64,000 bases of DNA from Mixophyes australis (GCA_036250195.1 JAVHZZ010000062.1:124001-188000); one strand, 5' to 3'; positions 23,701 through 38,662 are shown, numbered from the stretch's first letter. Notes: generated by a model from the letters alone, not told the origin. A program made the numbers and translations.

Positions 23701-25952
23701 ACATCAATCCTTTTACATAATTTTTGTTTCTCATGACATTTCTAACATTGCCCACAATTATCAACTTTCTAAGTCTTTCTGAGCAGGAGAAATCGCAAAA
23801 CATAGTCATTTCTTCGTTGCCGTCCAAAAACAACGCTTTTTTGCATTCCTGTCTCACTTTCTCTTGTAAACAATGATTTACATCAATCCTTTTACATAAT
23901 TCTTGTTTCTCATGACATTTCTAACATTGCCCACAATTATCAACTTTCTAAGTCTTTCTGAGCAGGAGAAATCGCAAAACATAGTTATTTCTTCGTTGCC
24001 GTCCAAAAACAACGCTTTTTTGCATTCCTGTCTCACTTTCTCTTGTAAACAATGATTTACATCAATCCTTTTACATAATTCTTGTTTCTCATGACATTTC
24101 TAACATTGCCCACAATTATCAACTTTCTAAGTCTTTCTGAGCAGGAGAAATCGCAAAACATAGTTATTTCTTCATTGCCGTCCAAAAACAACGCTTTTTT
24201 GCATTCCTGTCTCACTTTCTCTTAGAAACAATGATTTACATCAATCCTTTTACATAATTCTTGTTTCTCATGACATTTCTAACATTGCCCACAATTATCA
24301 ACTTTCTAAGTCTTTCTGTGCAGGAGAAATCGCAAAACATAGTCATTTCTTCATTGCCGTCCAAAAACAACGCTTTTTTGCATTCCTTTCTCACTTTCTC
24401 TTAGAAACAATGATTTACATCAATACTTTTACATAATTCTTGTTTCTCATGACATTTCTAACATTGCCCACAATTATCAACTTTCTAAGTCTTTCTGAGC
24501 AGGAGAAATTGCAAAACATAGTCATTTCTTCATTGCCGTCCAAAAACAACGCTTTTTTGCATTCCTGTCTCACTTTCTCTTGTAAACAATGATTTACATC
24601 AATCCTTTTACATAATTCTTGTTTCTCATGACATTTCTAACATTGCCCACAATTATCAACTTTCTAAGTCTTTCTGAGCACGAGAAATCGCGAAATATAG
24701 TCATTTCTTCATTGCCGTCCAAAAACAACGCTTTTTTTGCATTTCTGTCTCACTTTCTCTTGTAAACAATGATTTACATCAATCCTTTTACATAATTCTT
24801 GTTTCTCATGACATTTCTAACATTGCCCACAATTATCAACTTTCTAAGTCTTTCTGAGCAGGAGAAATCGCAAAAGATAGTCATTTCTTCATTGCCGTCC
24901 AAAAACAACGCTTTTTTGCATTCCTGTCTCACTTTCTCTTAGAAACAATGATTTACATCAATCCTTTTACATAATTCTTGTTTCTCATGACATTTCTAAC
25001 ATTGCCCACAATTATCAACTTTCTAAGTCTTTCTGAGCAGGAGAAATCGCAAAACATAGTCATTTCTTCATTGCCGTCCAAAAACAACGCTTTTTTGCAT
25101 TCCTGTCTCACTTTCTCTTAGAAACAATGATTTACATCAATCCTTTTACATAATTCTTGTTTCTCATGACATTTCTAACATTGCCCACAATTATCAACTT
25201 TCTAAGTCTTTCTGAGCAGGAGAAATCGCAAAACATAGTCATTTCTTCGTTGCCGTCCAAAAACAACGCTTTTTTGCATTCCTGTCTCACTTTCTCTTAG
25301 AAACAATGATTTACATCAATCCTTTTACATAATTCTTGTTTCTCATGACATTTCTAACATTGCCCACAATTATCAACTTTCTAAGTCTTTCTGAGCAGGA
25401 GAAATCGCAAAACATAGTCATTTCTTCATTGCCGTACAAAAACAACGCTTTTTTGCATTCCTGTCTCACTTTCTCTTAGAAACAATGATTTACATCAATC
25501 CTTTTACATAATTCTTGTTTCTCATGACATTTCTAACATTGCCCACAATTATCAACTTTCTAAGTCTTTCTGAGCAGTGAGAAATCGCAAAACATAGTCA
25601 TTTCTTCATTGCCGTCCAAAAACAACGCTTTTTTGCATTCCTGTCTCACTTTCTCTTAGAAACAATGATTTACATCAATCCTTTTACATAATTCTTGTTT
25701 CTCATGACATTTCTAACATTGCCCACAATTATCAACTTTCTAAGTCTTTCTGAGCAGGAGAAATCGCAAAACATAGTCATTTCTTCATTGCCGTCCAAAA
25801 ACAACGCTTTTTTGCATTCCTGTCTCACTTTCTCTTAGAAACAATGATTTACATCAATCCTTTTACATAATTCTTGTTTCTCATGACATTTCTAACATTG
25901 CCCACAATTATCAACTTTCTAAGTCTTTCTGAGCAGGAGAAATTGCAAAACA
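20761..25952. repeat. 29-monomer segment O V'' P Q T G4 R S R G N' P Q S R R' Y U V' W G G R S G N
   Basis: The O at 20761 has an N-type tail and passes directly to V''. From 23087 the string N' P Q S R Y appears in the same order as in the 12-monomer module, with an extra hybrid monomer R' at 23982. Private changes are at 20959 (T to C) and 24425 (C to A). The closing R S G N, with the T insertion in the S tail, recurs at 29353 and 60681. Confidence 0.82.
24161..24339. repeat. Class Y monomer (C5T, gtgcagg tail)
   Basis: Y begins with tagttattt and ends with A159T. Copies start at 24161, 27921, 32038, 33829, 36873, 43316 and 63366. All follow an R monomer of the GT64-65 sub-form, or R' at 23982. 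All but 27921 are followed by U. Confidence 0.9.
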
Positions 25953-28099
25953 TAGTCATTTCTTCATTGCCGTACAAAACAACGCTTTTTTGCATTTCTG
26001 TCTCACTTTCTCTTGTAAACAATGATTTACATCAATCCTTTTACATAATTCTTGTTTCTCATGACATTTCTAACATTGCCCACAATTATCAACTTTCTAA
26101 GTCTTTCTGAGCACGAGAAATTGCAAAACATAGTCATTTCTTCATTGCCGTCCAAAAACAACGCTTTTTTGCATTCCTGTCTCACTTTCTCTTAGAAACA
26201 ATGATTTACATCAATCCTTTTACATAATTCTTGTTTCTCATGACATTTCTAACATTGCCCACAATTATCAACTTTCTAAGTCTTTCTGAGCACGAGAAAT
26301 CGCGAAATATAGTCATTTCTTCATTGCCGTCCAAAAACAACGCTTTTTTGCATTTCTGTCTCACTTTCTCTTGTAAACAATGATTTACATCAATCCTTTT
26401 ACATAATTCTTGTTTCTCATGACATTTCTAACATTGCCCACAATTATCAACTTTCTAAGTCTTTCTGAGCAGGAGAAATCGCAAAACATAGTCATTTCTT
26501 CATTGCCGTACAAAAACAACGCTTTTTTGCATTCCTGTCTCACTTTCTCTTAGAAACAATGATTTACATCAATCCTTTTACATAATTTTTGTTTCTCATG
26601 ACATTTCTAACATTGCCCACAATTATCAACTTTCTAAGTCTTTCTGAGCAGGAGAAATCGCAAAACATAGTCATTTCTTCGTTGCCGTCCAAAAACAACG
26701 CTTTTTTGCATTCCTGTCTCACTTTCTCTTAGAAACAATGATTTACATCAATCCTTTTACATAATTCTTGTTTCTCATGACATTTCTAACATTGCCCACA
26801 ATTATCAACTTTCTAAGTCTTTCTGAGCAGGAGAAATCGCAAAACATAGTCATTTCTTCATTGCCGTCCAAAAACAACGCTTTTTTGCATTCCTGTCTCA
26901 CTTTCTCTTAGAAACAATGATTTACATCAATCCTTTTACATAATTCTTGTTTCTCATGACATTTCTAACATTGCCCACAATTATCAACTTTCTAAGTCTT
27001 TCTGAGCAGGAGAAATCGCAAAACATAGTCATTTCTTCATTGCCGTCCAAAAACAACGCTTTTTTGCATTCCTGTCTCACTTTCTCTTAGAAACAATGAT
27101 TTACATCAATCCTTTTACATAATTCTTGTTTCTCATGACATTTCTAACATTGCCCACAATTATCAACTTTCTAAGTCTTTCTGAGCACGAGAAATTGCAA
27201 AACATAGTCATTTCTTCATTGCCGTCCAAAAACAACGCTTTTTTGCATTCCTGTCTCACTTTCTCTTAGAAACAATGATTTACATCAATCCTTTTACATA
27301 ATTCTTGTTTCTCATGACATTTCTAACATTGCCCACAATTATCAACTTTCTAAGTCTTTCTGAGCACGAGAAATCGCGAAATATAGTCATTTCTTCATTG
27401 CCGTCCAAAAACAACGCTTTTTTGCATTTCTGTCTCACTTTCTCTTGTAAACAATGATTTACATCAATCCTTTTACATAATTCTTGTTTCTCATGACATT
27501 TCTAACATTGCCCACAATTATCAACTTTCTAAGTCTTTCTGAGCACGAGAAATCGCAAAACATAGTCATTTCTTCATTGCCGTACAAAAACAACGCTTTT
27601 TTGCATTCCTGTCTCACTTTCTCTTAGAAACAATGATTTACATCAATCCTTTTACATAATTTTTGTTTCTCATGACATTTCTAACATTGCCCACAATGAT
27701 CAACTTTCTAAGTCTTTCTGAGCAGGAGAAATCGCAAAACATAGTCATTTCTTCGTTGCCGTCCAAAAACAACGCTTTTTTGCATTCCTGTCTCACTTTC
27801 TCTTGTAAACAATGATTTACATCAATCCTTTTACATAATTCTTGTTTCTCATGACATTTCTAACATTGCCCACAATTATCAACTTTCTAAGTCTTTCTGA
27901 GCAGGAGAAATCGCAAAACATAGTTATTTCTTCATTGCCGTCCAAAAACAACGCTTTTTTGCATTCCTGTCTCACTTTCTCTTAGAAACAATGATTTACA
28001 TCAATCCTTTTACATAATTCTTGTTTCTCATGACATTTTTAACATTGCCCACAATTATCAACTTTCTAAGTCTTTCTGTGCAGGAGAAATCGCAAAACA
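25953..28099. repeat. 12-monomer module O P Q S R G N' P Q S R Y, copy 1
   Basis: This 2147-bp module contains two Q S R triplets, both with C100T in S. It is followed directly by V' because U is missing. Private changes are T to G at 27698 and C to T at 28039. Confidence 0.88.
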
Positions 28100-30069
28100 T
28101 AGTCATTTCTTCATTGCCGTCCAAAAACAACGCTTTTTTGCATTCCTGTCTCACTTTCTCTTGTAAACAATGATTTACATCAATCCTTTTACATAATTCT
28201 TGTTTCTCATGACATTTCTAACATTGCCCACAATTATCAACTTTCTAAGTCTTTCTGAGCACGAGAAATCGCGAAATATAGTCATTTCTTCATTGCCGTC
28301 CAAAAACAACGCTTTTTTGCATTCCTGTCTCACTTTCTCTTAGAAACAATGATTTACATCAATCCTTTTACATAATTCTTGTTTCTCATGACATTTCTAA
28401 CATTGCCCACAATTATCAACTTTCTAAGTCTTTCTGAGCAGGAGAAATCGCAAAACATAGTCATTTCTTCATTGCCGTCCAAAAACAACGCTTTTTTGCA
28501 TTCCTGTCTCACTTTCTCTTAGAAACAATGATTTACATCAATCCTTTTACATAATTCTTGTTTCTCATGACATTTCTAACATTGCCCACAATTATCAACT
28601 TTCTAAGTCTTTCTGAGCACGAGAAATCGCGAAATATAGTCATTTCTTCATTGCCGTCCAAAAACAACGCTTTTTTGCATTTCTGTCTCACTTTCTCTTG
28701 TAAACAATGATTTACATCAATCCTTTTACATAATTCTTGTTTCTCATGACATTTCTAACATTGCCCACAATTATCAACTTTCTAAGTCTTTCTGAGCAGG
28801 AGAAATCGCAAAACATAGTCATTTCTTCATTGCCGTCCAAAAACAACGCTTTTTTGCATTCCTGTCTCACTTTCTCTTAGAAACAATGATTTACATCAAT
28901 CCTTTTACATAATTCTTGTTTCTCATGACATTTCTAACATTGCCCACAATTATCAACTTTCTAAGTCTTTCTGAGCAGGAGAAATCGCAAAACATAGTCA
29001 TTTCTTCATTGCCGTCCAAAAACAACGCTTTTTTGCATTCCTGTCTCACTTTCTCTTAGAAACAATGATTTACATCAATCCTTTTACATAATTCTTGTTT
29101 CTCATGACATTTCTAACATTGCCCACAATTATCAACTTTCTAAGTCTTTCTGAGCAGGAGAAATCGCAAAACATAGTCATTTCTTCATTGCCGTCCAAAA
29201 ACAACGCTTTTTTGCATTCCTGTCTCACTTTCTCTTAGAAACAATGATTTACATCAATCCTTTTACATAATTCTTGTTTCTCATGACATTTCTAACATTG
29301 CCCACAATTATCAACTTTCTAAGTCTTTCTGAGCAGGAGAAATCGCAAAACATAGTCATTTCTTCGTTGCCGTCCAAAAACAACGCTTTTTTGCATTCCT
29401 GTCTCACTTTCTCTTAGAAACAATGATTTACATCAATCCTTTTACATAATTCTTGTTTCTCATGACATTTCTAACATTGCCCACAATTATCAACTTTCTA
29501 AGTCTTTCTGAGCAGGAGAAATCGCAAAACATAGTCATTTCTTCATTGCCGTACAAAAACAACGCTTTTTTGCATTCCTGTCTCACTTTCTCTTAGAAAC
29601 AATGATTTACATCAATCCTTTTACATAATTCTTGTTTCTCATGACATTTCTAACATTGCCCACAATTATCAACTTTCTAAGTCTTTCTGAGCAGTGAGAA
29701 ATCGCAAAACATAGTCATTTCTTCATTGCCGTCCAAAAACAACGCTTTTTTGCATTCCTGTCTCACTTTCTCTTAGAAACAATGATTTACATCAATCCTT
29801 TTACATAATTCTTGTTTCTCATGACATTTCTAACATTGCCCACAATTATCAACTTTCTAAGTCTTTCTGAGCAGGAGAAATCGCAAAACATAGTCATTTC
29901 TTCATTGCCGTCCAAAAACAACGCTTTTTTGCATTCCTGTCTCACTTTCTCTTAGAAACAATGATTTACATCAATCCTTTTACATAATTCTTGTTTCTCA
30001 TGACATTTCTAACATTGCCCACAATTATCAACTTTCTAAGTCTTTCTGAGCAGGAGAAATTGCAAAACA
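28100..30069. repeat. Linker segment V' G P Q G G G R S G N
   Basis: Eleven monomers separate the first two copies of the 12-monomer module. The R S G N end matches 25236-25952 at 23 monomers offset. V' is followed by G instead of W, so the usual U V' W order is disrupted here. Confidence 0.82.
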
Positions 30070-32216
30070 TAGTCATTTCTTCATTGCCGTACAAAACAAC
30101 GCTTTTTTGCATTTCTGTCTCACTTTCTCTTGTAAACAATGATTTACATCAATCCTTTTACATAATTCTTGTTTCTCATGACATTTCTAACATTGCCCAC
30201 AATTATCAACTTTCTAAGTCTTTCTGAGCACGAGAAATTGCAAAACATAGTCATTTCTTCATTGCCGTCCAAAAACAACGCTTTTTTGCATTCCTGTCTC
30301 ACTTTCTCTTAGAAACAATGATTTACATCAATCCTTTTACATAATTCTTGTTTCTCATGACATTTCTAACATTGCCCACAATTATCAACTTTCTAAGTCT
30401 TTCTGAGCACGAGAAATCGCGAAATATAGTCATTTCTTCATTGCCGTCCAAAAACAACGCTTTTTTGCATTTCTGTCTCACTTTCTCTTGTAAACAATGA
30501 TTTACATCAATCCTTTTACATAATTCTTGTTTCTCATGACATTTCTAACATTGCCCACAATTATCAACTTTCTAAGTCTTTCTGAGCAGGAGAAATCGCA
30601 AAACATAGTCATTTCTTCATTGCCGTACAAAAACAACGCTTTTTTGCATTCCTGTCTCACTTTCTCTTAGAAACAATGATTTACATCAATCCTTTTACAT
30701 AATTTTTGTTTCTCATGACATTTCTAACATTGCCCACAATTATCAACTTTCTAAGTCTTTCTGAGCAGGAGAAATCGCAAAACATAGTCATTTCTTCGTT
30801 GCCGTCCAAAAACAACGCTTTTTTGCATTCCTGTCTCACTTTCTCTTAGAAACAATGATTTACATCAATCCTTTTACATAATTCTTGTTTCTCATGACAT
30901 TTCTAACATTGCCCACAATTATCAACTTTCTAAGTCTTTCTGAGCAGGAGAAATCGCAAAACATAGTCATTTCTTCATTGCCGTCCAAAAACAACGCTTT
31001 TTTGCATTCCTGTCTCACTTTCTCTTAGAAACAATGATTTACATCAATCCTTTTACATAATTCTTGTTTCTCATGACATTTCTAACATTGCCCACAATTA
31101 TCAACTTTCTAAGTCTTTCTGAGCAGGAGAAATCGCAAAACATAGTCATTTCTTCATTGCCGTCCAAAAACAACGCTTTTTTGCATTCCTGTCTCACTTT
31201 CTCTTAGAAACAATGATTTACATCAATCCTTTTACATAATTCTTGTTTCTCATGACATTTCTAACATTGCCCACAATTATCAACTTTCTAAGTCTTTCTG
31301 AGCACGAGAAATTGCAAAACATAGTCATTTCTTCATTGCCGTCCAAAAACAACGCTTTTTTGCATTCCTGTCTCACTTTCTCTTAGAAACAATGATTTAC
31401 ATCAATCCTTTTACATAATTCTTGTTTCTCATGACATTTCTAACATTGCCCACAATTATCAACTTTCTAAGTCTTTCTGAGCACGAGAAATCGCGAAATA
31501 TAGTCATTTCTTCATTGCCGTCCAAAAACAACGCTTTTTTGCATTTCTGTCTCACTTTCTCTTGTAAACAATGATTTACATCAATCCTTTTACATAATTC
31601 TTGTTTCTCATGACATTTCTAACATTGCCCACAATTATCAACTTTCTAAGTCTTTCTGAGCACGAGAAATCGCAAAACATAGTCATTTCTTCATTGCCGT
31701 ACAAAAACAACGCTTTTTTGCATTCCTGTCTCACTTTCTCTTAGAAACAATGATTTACATCAATCCTTTTACATAATTTTTGTTTCTCATGACATTTCTA
31801 ACATTGCCCACAATTATCAACTTTCTAAGTCTTTCTGAGCAGGAGAAATCGCAAAACATAGTCATTTCTTCGTTGCCGTCCAAAAACAACGCTTTTTTGC
31901 ATTCCTGTCTCACTTTCTCTTGTAAACAATGATTTACATCAATCCTTTTACATAATTCTTGTTTCTCATGACATTTCTAACATTGCCCACAATTATCAAC
32001 TTTCTAAGTCTTTCTGAGCAGGAGAAATCGCAAAACATAGTTATTTCTTCATTGCCGTCCAAAAACAACGCTTTTTTGCATTCCTGTCTCACTTTCTCTT
32101 AGAAACAATGATTTACATCAATCCTTTTACATAATTCTTGTTTCTCATGACATTTCTAACATTGCCCACAATTATCAACTTTCTAAGTCTTTCTGTGCAG
32201 GAGAAATCGCAAAACA
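30070..32216. repeat. 12-monomer module, copy 2
   Basis: Same class string as 25953-28099 at an offset of exactly 4117 bp. The match also extends left through R S G N to about 29174. It continues on the right with U V' W G, unlike copy 1. Confidence 0.9.
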
Positions 32217-35200
32217 TAGTCATTTCTTCATTGCCGTCCAAAAACAACGCTTTTTTGCATTCCTTTCTCACTTTCTCTTAGAAACAATGATTTACATCAA
32301 TCCTTTTACATAATTCTTGTTTCTCATGACATTTCTAACATTGCCCACAATTATCAACTTTCTAAGTCTTTCTGAGCAGGAGAAATTGCAAAACATAGTC
32401 ATTTCTTCATTGCCGTCCAAAAACAACGCTTTTTTGCATTCCTGTCTCACTTTCTCTTGTAAACAATGATTTACATCAATCCTTTTACATAATTCTTGTT
32501 TCTCATGACATTTCTAACATTGCCCACAATTATCAACTTTCTAAGTCTTTCTGAGCACGAGAAATCGCGAAATATAGTCATTTCTTCATTGCCGTCCAAA
32601 AACAACGCTTTTTTTGCATTTCTGTCTCACTTTCTCTTGTAAACAATGATTTACATCAATCCTTTTACATAATTCTTGTTTCTCATGACATTTCTAACAT
32701 TGCCCACAATTATCAACTTTCTAAGTCTTTCTGAGCAGGAGAAATCGCAAAAGATAGTCATTTCTTCATTGCCGTCCAAAAACAACGCTTTTTTGCATTC
32801 CTGTCTCACTTTCTCTAAGAAACAATGATTTACATCAATCCTTTTACATAATTCTTGTTTCTCATGACATTTCTAACATTGCCCACAATTATCAACTTTC
32901 TAAGTCTTTCTGAGCAGGAGAAATCGCAAAACATAGTCATTTCTTCATTGCCGTCCAAAAACAACGCTTTTTTGCATTCCTGTCTCACTTTCTCTTAGAA
33001 ACAATGATTTACATCAATCCTTTTACATAATTCTTGTTTCTCATGACATTTCTAACATTGCCCACAATTATCAACTTTCTAAGTCTTTCTGAGCAGGAGA
33101 AATCGCAAAACATAGTCATTTCTTCATTGCCGTCCAAAAACAACGCTTTTTTGCATTCCTGTCTCACTTTCTCTTAGAAACAATGATTTACATCAATCCT
33201 TTTACATAATTCTTGTTTCTCATGACATTTCTAACATTGCCCACAATTATCAACTTTCTAAGTCTTTCTGAGCAGGAGAAATCGCAAAACATAGTCATTT
33301 CTTCATTGCCGTCCAAAAACAACGCTTTTTTGCATTCCTGTCTCACTTTCTCTTAGAAACAATGATTTACATCAATCCTTTTACATAATTCTTGTTTCTC
33401 ATGACATTTCTAACATTGCCCACAATTATCAACTTTCTAAGTCTTTCTGAGCACGAGAAATCGCAAAACATAGTCATTTCTTCATTGCCGTACAAAAACA
33501 ACGCTTTTTTGCATTCCTGTCTCACTTTCTCTTAGAAACAATGATTTACATCAATCCTTTTACATAATTTTTGTTTCTCATGACATTTCTAACATTGCCC
33601 ACAATTATCAACTTTCTAAGTCTTTCTGAGCAGGAGAAATCGCAAAACATAGTCATTTCTTCGTTGCCGTCCAAAAACAACGCTTTTTTGCATTCCTGTC
33701 TCACTTTCTCTTGTAAACAATGATTTACATCAATCCTTTTACATAATTCTTGTTTCTCATGACATTTCTAACATTGCCCACAATTATCAACTTTCTAAGT
33801 CTTTCTGAGCAGGAGAAATCGCAAAACATAGTTATTTCTTCATTGCCGTCCAAAAACAACGCTTTTTTGCATTCCTGTCTCACTTTCTCTTAGAAACAAT
33901 GATTTACATCAATCCTTTTACATAATTCTTGTTTCTCATGACATTTCTAACATTGCCCACAATTATCAACTTTCTAAGTCTTTCTGTGCAGGAGAAATCG
34001 CAAAACATAGTCATTTCTTCATTGCCGTCCAAAAACAACGCTTTTTTGCATTCCTTTCTCACTTTCTCTTAGAAACAATGATTTACATCAATCCTTTTAC
34101 ATAATTCTTGTTTCTCATGACATTTCTAACATTGCCCACAATTATCAACTTTCTAAGTCTTTCTGAGCAGGAGAAATTGCAAAACATAGTCATTTCTTCA
34201 TTGCCGTCCAAAAACAACGCTTTTTTGCATTCCTGTCTCACTTTCTCTTGTAAACAATGATTTACATCAATCCTTTTACATAATTCTTGTTTCTCATGAC
34301 ATTTCTAACATTGCCCACAATTATCAACTTTCTAAGTCTTTCTGAGCACGAGAAATCGCGAAATATAGTCATTTCTTCATTGCCGTCCAAAAACAACGCT
34401 TTTTTTGCATTTCTGTCTCACTTTCTCTTGTAAACAATGATTTACATCAATCCTTTTACATAATTCTTGTTTCTCATGACATTTCTAACATTGCCCACAA
34501 TTATCAACTTTCTAAGTCTTTCTGAGCAGGAGAAATCGCAAAAGATAGTCATTTCTTCATTGCCGTCCAAAAACAACGCTTTTTTGCATTCCTGTCTCAC
34601 TTTCTCTTAGAAACAATGATTTACATCAATCCTTTTACATAATTCTTGTTTCTCATGACATTTCTAACATTGCCCACAATTATCAACTTTCTAAGTCTTT
34701 CTGAGCAGGAGAAATCGCAAAACATAGTCATTTCTTCATTGCCGTCCAAAAACAACGCTTTTTTGCATTCCTGTCTCACTTTCTCTTAGAAACAATGATT
34801 TACATCAATCCTTTTACATAATTCTTGTTTCTCATGACATTTCTAACATTGCCCACAATTATCAACTTTCTAAGTCTTTCTGAGCAGGAGAAATCGCAAA
34901 ACATAGTCATTTCTTCATTGCCGTCCAAAAACAACGCTTTTTTGCATTCCTGTCTCACTTTCTCTTAGAAACAATGATTTACATCAATCCTTTTACATAA
35001 TTCTTGTTTCTCATGACATTTCTAACATTGCCCACAATTATCAACTTTCTAAGTCTTTCTGAGCAGGAGAAATCGCAAAACATAGTCATTTCTTCATTGC
35101 CGTCCAAAAACAACGCTTTTTTGCATTCCTGTCTCACTTTCTCTTAGAAACAATGATTTACATCAATCCTTTTACATAATTCTTGTTTCTCATGACATTT

Positions 35201-35977
35201 CTAACATTGCCCACAATTATCAACTTTCTAAGTCTTTCTGAGCAGGAGAAATCGCAAAACATAGTCATTTCTTCATTGCCATCCAAAAACAACGCTTTTT
35301 TGCATTCCTGTCTCACTTTCTCTTAGAAACAATGATTTACATCAATCCTTTTACATAATTCTTGTTTCTCATGACATTTCTAACATTGCCCACAATTATC
35401 AACTTTCTAAGTCTTTCTGAGCAGGAGAAATCGCAAAACATAGTCATTTCTTCGTTGCCGTCCAAAAACAACGCTTTTTTGCATTCCTGTCTCACTTTCT
35501 CTTAGAAACAATGATTTACATCAATCCTTTTACATAATTCTTGTTTCTCATGACATTTCTAACATTGCCCACAATTATCAACTTTCTAAGTCTTTCTGAG
35601 CAGGAGAAATCGCAAAACATAGTCATTTCTTCATTGCCGTACAAAAACAACGCTTTTTTGCATTCCTGTCTCACTTTCTCTTAGAAACAATGATTTACAT
35701 CAATCCTTTTACATAATTCTTGTTTCTCATGACATTTCTAACATTGCCCACAATTATCAACTTTCTAAGTCTTTCTGAGCAGGAGAAATCGCAAAACATA
35801 GTCATTTCTTCATTGCCGTCCAAAAACAACGCTTTTTTGCATTCCTGTCTCACTTTCTCTTAGAAACAATGATTTACATCAATCCTTTTACATAATTCTT
35901 GTTTCTCATGACATTTCTAACATTGCCCACAATTATCAACTTTCTAAGTCTTTCTGAGCACGAGAAATTGCAAAACA
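32217..35977. repeat. Segment U V' W G4 S R Y U V' W G5 R S G
   Basis: The string S R Y U V' W at 31680-32754 recurs at 33471-34545 with an offset of 1791 bp (10 monomers, including one W insertion). Private changes are T to A at 32817 and G to A at 35281. The last monomer (35799) has an aaattgc tail that leads into the first Z. Confidence 0.83.
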
Positions 35978-36156
35978 TAGTCATTTCTTCATTGCCGTCC
36001 AAAAACAACGCTTTTTTGCATTTCTGTCTCACTTTCTCTTGTAAACAATGATCTACATCAATCCTTTTACATAATTCTTGTTTCTCATGACATTTCTAAC
36101 ATTGCCCACAATTATCAACTTTCTAAGTCTTTCTGAGCAGGAGAAATCGCAAAACA
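35978..36156. repeat. Class Z monomer (T76C, gatctaca)
   Basis: Z is Q-like at 46 and 64-65 and adds T76C, which creates the palindrome GATC. Copies start at 35978, 38126, 48329, 53879, 55848 and 57996. All follow an N' tail. The last five are followed by N' and then AA; the first is followed by a P Q pair, so it marks an incomplete version of the module. Z does not occur before 35978. Confidence 0.9.
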
Positions 36157-37946
36157 TAGTCATTTCTTCATTGCCGTCCAAAAACAACGCTTTTTTGCAT
36201 TCCTGTCTCACTTTCTCTTAGAAACAATGATTTACATCAATCCTTTTACATAATTCTTGTTTCTCATGACATTTCTAACATTGCCCACAATTATCAACTT
36301 TCTAAGTCTTTCTGAGCACGAGAAATCGCGAAATATAGTCATTTCTTCATTGCCGTCCAAAAACAACGCTTTTTTGCATTTCTGTCTCACTTTCTCTTGT
36401 AAACAATGATTTACATCAATCCTTTTACATAATTCTTGTTTCTCATGACATTTCTAACATTGCCCACAATTATCAACTTTCTAAGTCTTTCTGAGCACGA
36501 GAAATCGCAAAACATAGTCATTTCTTCATTGCCGTACAAAAACAACGCTTTTTTGCATTCCTGTCTCACTTTCTCTTAGAAACAATGATTTACATCAATC
36601 CTTTTACATAATTTTTGTTTCTCATGACATTTCTAACATTGCCCACAATTATCAACTTTCTAAGTCTTTCTGAGCAGGAGAAATCGCAAAACATAGTCAT
36701 TTCTTCGTTGCCGTCCAAAAACAACGCTTTTTTGCATTCCTGTCTCACTTTCTCTTGTAAACAATGATTTACATCAATCCTTTTACATAATTCTTGTTTC
36801 TCATGACATTTCTAACATTGCCCACAATTATCAACTTTCTAAGTCTTTCTGAGCAGGAGAAATCGCAAAACATAGTTATTTCTTCATTGCCGTCCAAAAA
36901 CAACGCTTTTTTGCATTCCTGTCTCACTTTCTCTTAGAAACAATGATTTACATCAATCCTTTTACATAATTCTTGTTTCTCATGACATTTCTAACATTGC
37001 CCACAATTATCAACTTTCTAAGTCTTTCTGTGCAGGAGAAATCGCAAAACATAGTCATTTCTTCATTGCCGTCCAAAAACAACGCTTTTTTGCATTCCTT
37101 TCTCACTTTCTCTTAGAAACAATGATTTACATCAATCCTTTTACATAATTCTTGTTTCTCATGACATTTCTAACATTGCCCACAATTATCAACTTTCTAA
37201 GTCTTTCTGAGCAGGAGAAATTGCAAAACATAGTCATTTCTTCATTGCCGTCCAAAAACAACGCTTTTTTGCATTCCTGTCTCACTTTCTCTTGTAAACA
37301 ATGATTTACATCAATCCTTTTACATAATTCTTGTTTCTCATGACATTTCTAACATTGCCCACAATTATCAACTTTCTAAGTCTTTCTGAGCAGGAGAAAT
37401 CGCAAAACATAGTCATTTCTTCATTGCCGTCCAAAAACAACGCTTTTTTGCATTCCTGTCTCACTTTCTCTTAGAAACAATGATTTACATCAATCCTTTT
37501 ACATAATTCTTGTTTCTCATGACATTTCTAACATTGCCCACAATTATCAACTTTCTAAGTCTTTCTGAGCACGAGAAATCGCGAAATATAGTCATTTCTT
37601 CATTGCCGTCCAAAAACAACGCTTTTTTGCATTTCTGTCTCACTTTCTCTTGTAAACAATGATTTACATCAATCCTTTTACATAATTCTTGTTTCTCATG
37701 ACATTTCTAACATTGCCCACAATTATCAACTTTCTAAGTCTTTCTGAGCAGGAGAAATCGCAAAACATAGTCATTTCTTCATTGCCGTCCAAAAACAACG
37801 CTTTTTTGCATTCCTGTCTCACTTTCTCTTAGAAACAATGATTTACATCAATCCTTTTACATAATTCTTGTTTCTCATGACATTTCTAACATTGCCCACA
37901 ATTATCAACTTTCTAAGTCTTTCTGAGCAGGAGAAATCGCAAAACA

Positions 37947-38662
37947 TAGTCATTTCTTCATTGCCGTCCAAAAACAACGCTTTTTTGCATTCCTGTCTCA
38001 CTTTCTCTTAGAAACAATGATTTACATCAATCCTTTTACATAATTCTTGTTTCTCATGACATTTCTAACATTGCCCACAATTATGAACTTTCTAAGTCTT
38101 TCTGAGCACGAGAAATTGCAAAACATAGTCATTTCTTCATTGCCGTCCAAAAACAACGCTTTTTTGCATTTCTGTCTCACTTTCTCTTGTAAACAATGAT
38201 CTACATCAATCCTTTTACATAATTCTTGTTTCTCATGACATTTCTAACATTGCCCACAATTATCAACTTTCTAAGTCTTTCTGAGCAGGAGAAATCGCAA
38301 AACATAGTCATTTCTTCATTGCCGTCCAAAAACAACGCTTTTTTGCATTCCTGTCTCACTTTCTCTTAGAAACAATGATTTACATCAATCCTTTTACATA
38401 ATTCTTGTTTCTCATGACATTTCTAACATTGCCCACAATTATCAACTTTCTAAGTCTTTCTGAGCACGAGAAATTGCAAAACATAGTCATTTCTTCATTG
38501 CCGTACAAAAACAACGCTTTTTTGCATTCCTGTCTCACTTTCTCTTGTAAACAATGATTTACATCAATCCTTTTACATAATTCTTGTTTCTCATGACATT
38601 TCTAACATTGCCCACAATTATCAACTTTCTAAGTCTTTCTGAGCACGAGAAATCGCGAAATA
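37947..38662. repeat. N' Z N' AA module, copy 1
   Basis: Four monomers: the first N' has C139G, then Z, a second N', and AA with a cgcgaaata tail. It is followed by Q P(C109T) Q G P Q, as at 53700 and 57817. Confidence 0.87.
38484..38662. repeat. Class AA monomer (C22A, GT64-65, C46 kept)
   Basis: AA combines the S-type change at 22 with the Q-type change at 64-65 but keeps C46 and the full A5 run. Copies start at 38484, 48687, 50657, 54237, 56206 and 58354. Tails differ: cgcgaaata at 38484, 50657, 54237 and 58354, aaattgc at 48687 and 56206. The tail predicts the next class (Q after the first, G after the second). Confidence 0.88.
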
